Source: CAMFLJ01 sp963702555
Lineage (GTDB): Bacteria > Actinomycetota > Acidimicrobiia > Acidimicrobiales > Acidimicrobilacustridaceae
Assembly: GCA_963702555.1 (NCBI GenBank)
Contig: CAVPCW010000010.1
Span: 1 to 64,000 of the forward strand
Length of the DNA stretch: 64,000 nt
Reading direction: 5' to 3'
This document shows, in pieces, positions 63,041 through 64,000 of this stretch (the stretch's first letter is position 1; each line of letters starts with the position of its first letter). The notes under the pieces are model-generated. The model was not told where the DNA came from and made no database searches. It saw only the letters and a program-made list of their open reading frames with translations. Both the position numbers and the translations under genes were made by a program.

Positions 63041-64000
63041 TGCCCACCACCGGGCTCGAGCAGCTCTGCGCGGCGCGCGAGATCGTCATCACCTGCGGCT
63101 CCGGCGGGGTGGGCAAGACCACCACCGCGGCAGCCATCGGGGCCATGGCCGCGTCGCAGCTCGGCGGCAAGGTGCTGGTGCTCACCGTCGACCCCGCCCG
63201 GCGCCTCGCCACCGCGCTCGGTCTCGAGCAGTTCGGCAACCTCGAGACGCAGGTGCCGCCCGAGATGTTCGCCGCCGCCGGGGTGGAGCCGCGGGGCGAG
63301 CTGTGGGCCGCCATGCTCGACACCAAGCAGTCGTGGGACGACCTGGTGCGGGCCCACGCCCCCGACGCCGAGACCCGCGACGCCATCCTGGCCAACCCGC
63401 TCTACCGGAACATCACCTCGAAGTTCGTGCAGAGCCACGACTACATCGCCATGGAGCGGCTCCACGAGATCCACCGCTCGGGCCGCTACGACCTGATCGT
63501 CGTCGACACCCCGCCCACCCGGAACGCCATCGACTTCCTCGAGGCACCCGACCGCATGGCCGACTTCTTCTCCAGCCGGCTGCTGCGGTGGCTCATCACG
63601 CCCTACCGCTCCCGCCTGGTGAACGCCGCCTCGAAGCCCTTCTACACGATCGCCGACCGCATCCTCGGCTCGCAGTTCCTGGCCGACATCGCCGAGTTCT
63701 TCGTGCTCTTCCAGACGATGTACGACGGCTTCGTGGAGCGGGCCGAGGCCGTGAGCCGCACCATCGCCGACCGCCGCACGACCTTCGTCGTGGTCTCCAC
63801 GCTGGAGGACGCGCCGGTGCGGGAGGCCGAGTTCTTCATGCAGGCGCTCGTCGAGCGCGAGCTGCACCTCGGTGCCCTGGTGCTCAACAAGGTGCTGCCG
63901 CCCTGGTTCGCCGACGAGGGTGCGGCCGAGGTCGCCCAGCGCCTGGTGAAGGAGAGCACGGAGGTCGCCGCCGCCCTGGCCCACATGGGCGTCGCCCACG
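63040..64000 (+). CDS. ArsA/GET3-type ATPase, second of a pair (3' end outside window)
   Basis: At least 320 residues, open at the window end. Deviant Walker A is ITCGSGGVGKTTTAAAIG; LTVDPARRLATALG and VVDTPPTRNAIDFLEAP follow. It differs from the first copy in keeping DPA and DTPP, nearer to canonical ArsA. The two probably form a heterodimer (inference from pairing and overlap). Confidence 0.85.
   Translation, partial: MPTTGLEQLCAAREIVITCGSGGVGKTTTAAAIGAMAASQLGGKVLVLTVDPARRLATALGLEQFGNLETQVPPEMFAAAGVEPRGELWAAMLDTKQSWDDLVRAHAPDAETRDAILANPLYRNITSKFVQSHDYIAMERLHEIHRSGRYDLIVVDTPPTRNAIDFLEAPDRMADFFSSRLLRWLITPYRSRLVNAASKPFYTIADRILGSQFLADIAEFFVLFQTMYDGFVERAEAVSRTIADRRTTFVVVSTLEDAPVREAEFFMQALVERELHLGALVLNKVLPPWFADEGAAEVAQRLVKESTEVAAALAHMGVAH

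Overview
This window is very GC-rich, with genes packed on both strands and joined by ATGA/GTGA start-stop overlaps. The gene content points to an actinobacterium: a resuscitation-promoting-factor-like transglycosylase, an LLM-class F420-type oxidoreductase, DUF3107, a DUF222/HNH protein, a class E-type sortase and a SufR-type regulator. An Acidimicrobiia-like organism is my best guess, but no rRNA gene is present to prove it. At least twelve genes carry a TANNNT box 6-9 nt before the start codon, which suggests widespread leaderless transcription.

Layout. 1-2.9 kb: end of an amidohydrolase gene, a ferritin-like protein, a GntR regulator and a methyltransferase. 3-10.1 kb: a seven-gene leftward operon (TetR, alcohol dehydrogenase, SDR, sulfotransferase, alkyl-sulfatase-like metallo-hydrolase, cytochrome P450, TIM-barrel epimerase) that looks like an uncharacterised oxidative/sulfation pathway. 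11-22 kb: a purine/hydantoin catabolic island (diaminopropionate ammonia-lyase, short YheO-type regulator, D-hydantoinase, L- and D-type carbamoylases, SsnA-like aminohydrolase, fused xanthine dehydrogenase). Three of its promoters share one palindromic operator. 22-31 kb: housekeeping and stress genes (msrA, Rpf-like, SOD, MscS, valS, cysS, MFS). 31.5-37.4 kb: lipid or steroid-type degradation genes (acyl-CoA dehydrogenase, Baeyer-Villiger monooxygenase, DUF35 protein plus thiolase). 37.5-48.2 kb: a membrane acyltransferase apparently fused to a serine hydrolase, a TetR regulator, a GT4/GH pair, a PP2C-type phosphatase, an enoyl-CoA hydratase and an HNH protein. 48.3-57.2 kb: a lipoprotein, a sortase and a complete System I cytochrome c maturation operon (ccmA-B-C-D-E-F-G-H plus a CcmI-like TPR protein). 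57.2-64 kb: histidine phosphatase, a secreted Thr-rich protein, cysteine desulfurase, a SufR-like regulator, Mrp, DUF3107 and two ArsA/GET3-type ATPases, the second cut by the window end.

Two features cut across the window. First, many intergenic gaps hold long inverted repeats that fall into two families with shared outer arms. Second, at least fifteen conserved genes or gene ends are broken by single-base frameshifts, several in C or G runs and half of them between 57 and 61 kb. That is most easily explained by uncorrected sequence errors, and coordinates of those genes are given across the shift.
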